Positions 6,731 through 6,967 of a stretch of 6,967 nucleotides of DNA are shown here, one piece after another. The notes beneath the pieces are model-generated. The model did no database searches, was not told the DNA's origin, and was given only the letters and a program-made list of their open reading frames with translations. Source of the stretch: Candidatus Sodaliphilus fimicaballi (lineage in GTDB: Bacteria > Bacteroidota > Bacteroidia > Bacteroidales > Muribaculaceae); the NCBI GenBank assembly GCA_018065165.1, contig JAGHTV010000530.1, positions 1 to 6,967 of the forward strand, in the 5' to 3' direction. The position numbers were made by a program, and so were the translations under genes. Each line of letters begins with the position of its first letter. The stretch's first letter is position 1.

Positions 6731-6880
6731 GTAGCCCTGTTAGGGCGGTTTAGGTTTTCGTAGCGAAGCGATTTCGTATTTCGTAGGCCGCAGGCCGATT
6801 CGTCTTTCGTAGCGAGTTGCGCGAGCGTTTCCGTTTTCGTAGCGAAGCGATTTAGTTTTCGCAGCACGCGGCTGCGGGCC
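6731..6880 (-). repeat. Array of short GC-rich hairpins with constant TACGAAA linker
   Basis: On the minus strand, about six units each consist of a short GC-rich inverted repeat followed by (C)TACGAAA and an A-rich spacer. Stems differ between units: GCAGC/GCTGC (6861-6875), GGCC/GGCC (6786-6796) and GCCCT/AGGGC (6734-6746). Two units are identical over 20 bases at 6755-6774 and 6834-6853, based on TCGCTTCGCTACGAAAA. The linker degenerates to GAAAA and TACTAAG in the end units. Any open frame here is a by-product of the repeat and encodes low-complexity peptide. Confidence 0.7.
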
Positions 6881-6889
6881 GTCAATACG

Positions 6890-6927
6890 AAAAAAGGAGA
6901 GCCGCAGCTCTGTCGCTGCAGCTCTCC
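6890..6927 (-). terminator. Intrinsic terminator of the rRNA operon
   Basis: Read on the minus strand, GGAGAGCTGCAGC (6927-6915) pairs with GCTGCGGCTCTCC (6908-6896). This is a 13-bp stem with one G-U pair and a 6-base loop, followed at once by six T (6895-6890). It begins only a few bases after the 5S rRNA 3' end. Confidence 0.95.
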
Positions 6928-6932
6928 GTTAG

Positions 6933-6967
6933 GGGGCGGTTACCTACTCTCCCACTTTCGCAGTACC
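6933..6967 (-). rRNA. rrf: 5S ribosomal RNA, 3' end only
   Basis: The minus strand reads GGTACTGCGAAAGTGGGAG then AGTAGGTAACCGCC. This is the conserved 3' third of bacterial 5S rRNA (GGTACTGC loop E/helix IV region and GGGAGAGTAGGT of helix V, then the 3' strand of helix I). The 5' two-thirds lie beyond the right edge. The 3' boundary is set to about 6933 from the expected helix I end and could be off by a few bases. It is presumably the last gene of a 16S-23S-5S operon transcribed leftward. Confidence 0.92.

Noticed and set aside
6731..6880. CRISPR array
   Set aside because: Units are short and irregularly spaced, the constant part is only 7-9 bases, the variable part is self-complementary, and no cas gene is in view.
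6646..6885. 79-aa open frame on the minus strand over the hairpin arrays
   Set aside because: The peptide is a translation of the DNA repeats (recurrent FATK, LATK, LRYEN pieces) with no signal, domain or start context. The repeats explain it.

Overview
The window reads as chromosomal DNA from a Bacteroidales bacterium of the gut or oral type (Prevotella/Muribaculaceae-like). Four things point there. Both proteins combine a signal peptide with a type IX secretion-like C-terminal sorting tail. One of them carries a BspA-type leucine-rich repeat block. Neither start codon has a Shine-Dalgarno sequence. The promoter upstream of the large gene matches the Bacteroidetes consensus TTTG-N19-TAnnTTTG exactly.

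Layout. All protein coding is on the minus strand, in two large genes read right to left. The first (2855-6127, complete, 1090 aa) is a modular surface protein: signal peptide, BspA-like LRRs, two bacterial Ig-like (Big_2) domains, a cohesin-like domain, a two-loop dockerin, a second cohesin-like domain and a C-terminal sorting domain. After 52 bases holding a perfect 10-bp hairpin comes the second (1-2802). It is open through the left edge, so its stop codon is not visible. It has a signal peptide, four tandem cohesin-like modules of about 140 aa, a ~315-residue region I do not recognise, and the beginning of a Bacteroidales C-terminal tail that should end just outside the window. The two genes probably form an operon driven from the promoter at 6236-6266.

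The right 840 bases hold no convincing protein gene. In order they contain an AT-rich leader and promoter region; a plus-strand structured RNA candidate (about 6480-6612) whose rod-like fold with a hairpin on the 3' side of a central bubble resembles 6S RNA; an array of seven octamers with TCGA at exact 8-bp spacing (6653-6708); a second array of short GC-rich hairpins joined by a constant TACGAAA-type linker (6731-6880, minus-strand reading); a strong intrinsic terminator (6890-6927, minus); and the 3' end of a 5S rRNA (6933-6967, minus), i.e. the end of an rRNA operon transcribed leftward.

How the parts may work together. The dockerin in the first protein and the four cohesin-like modules in its neighbour suggest a secreted, surface-attached pair that could assemble with each other or with other dockerin proteins. 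This is inference: cohesin-like folds in Bacteroidales are not all dockerin receptors. The two hairpin-forming arrays lie between two converging transcription units, the rRNA operon and the 6S-like RNA. Together with the cohesin/dockerin pair they are the most unusual part of the window.
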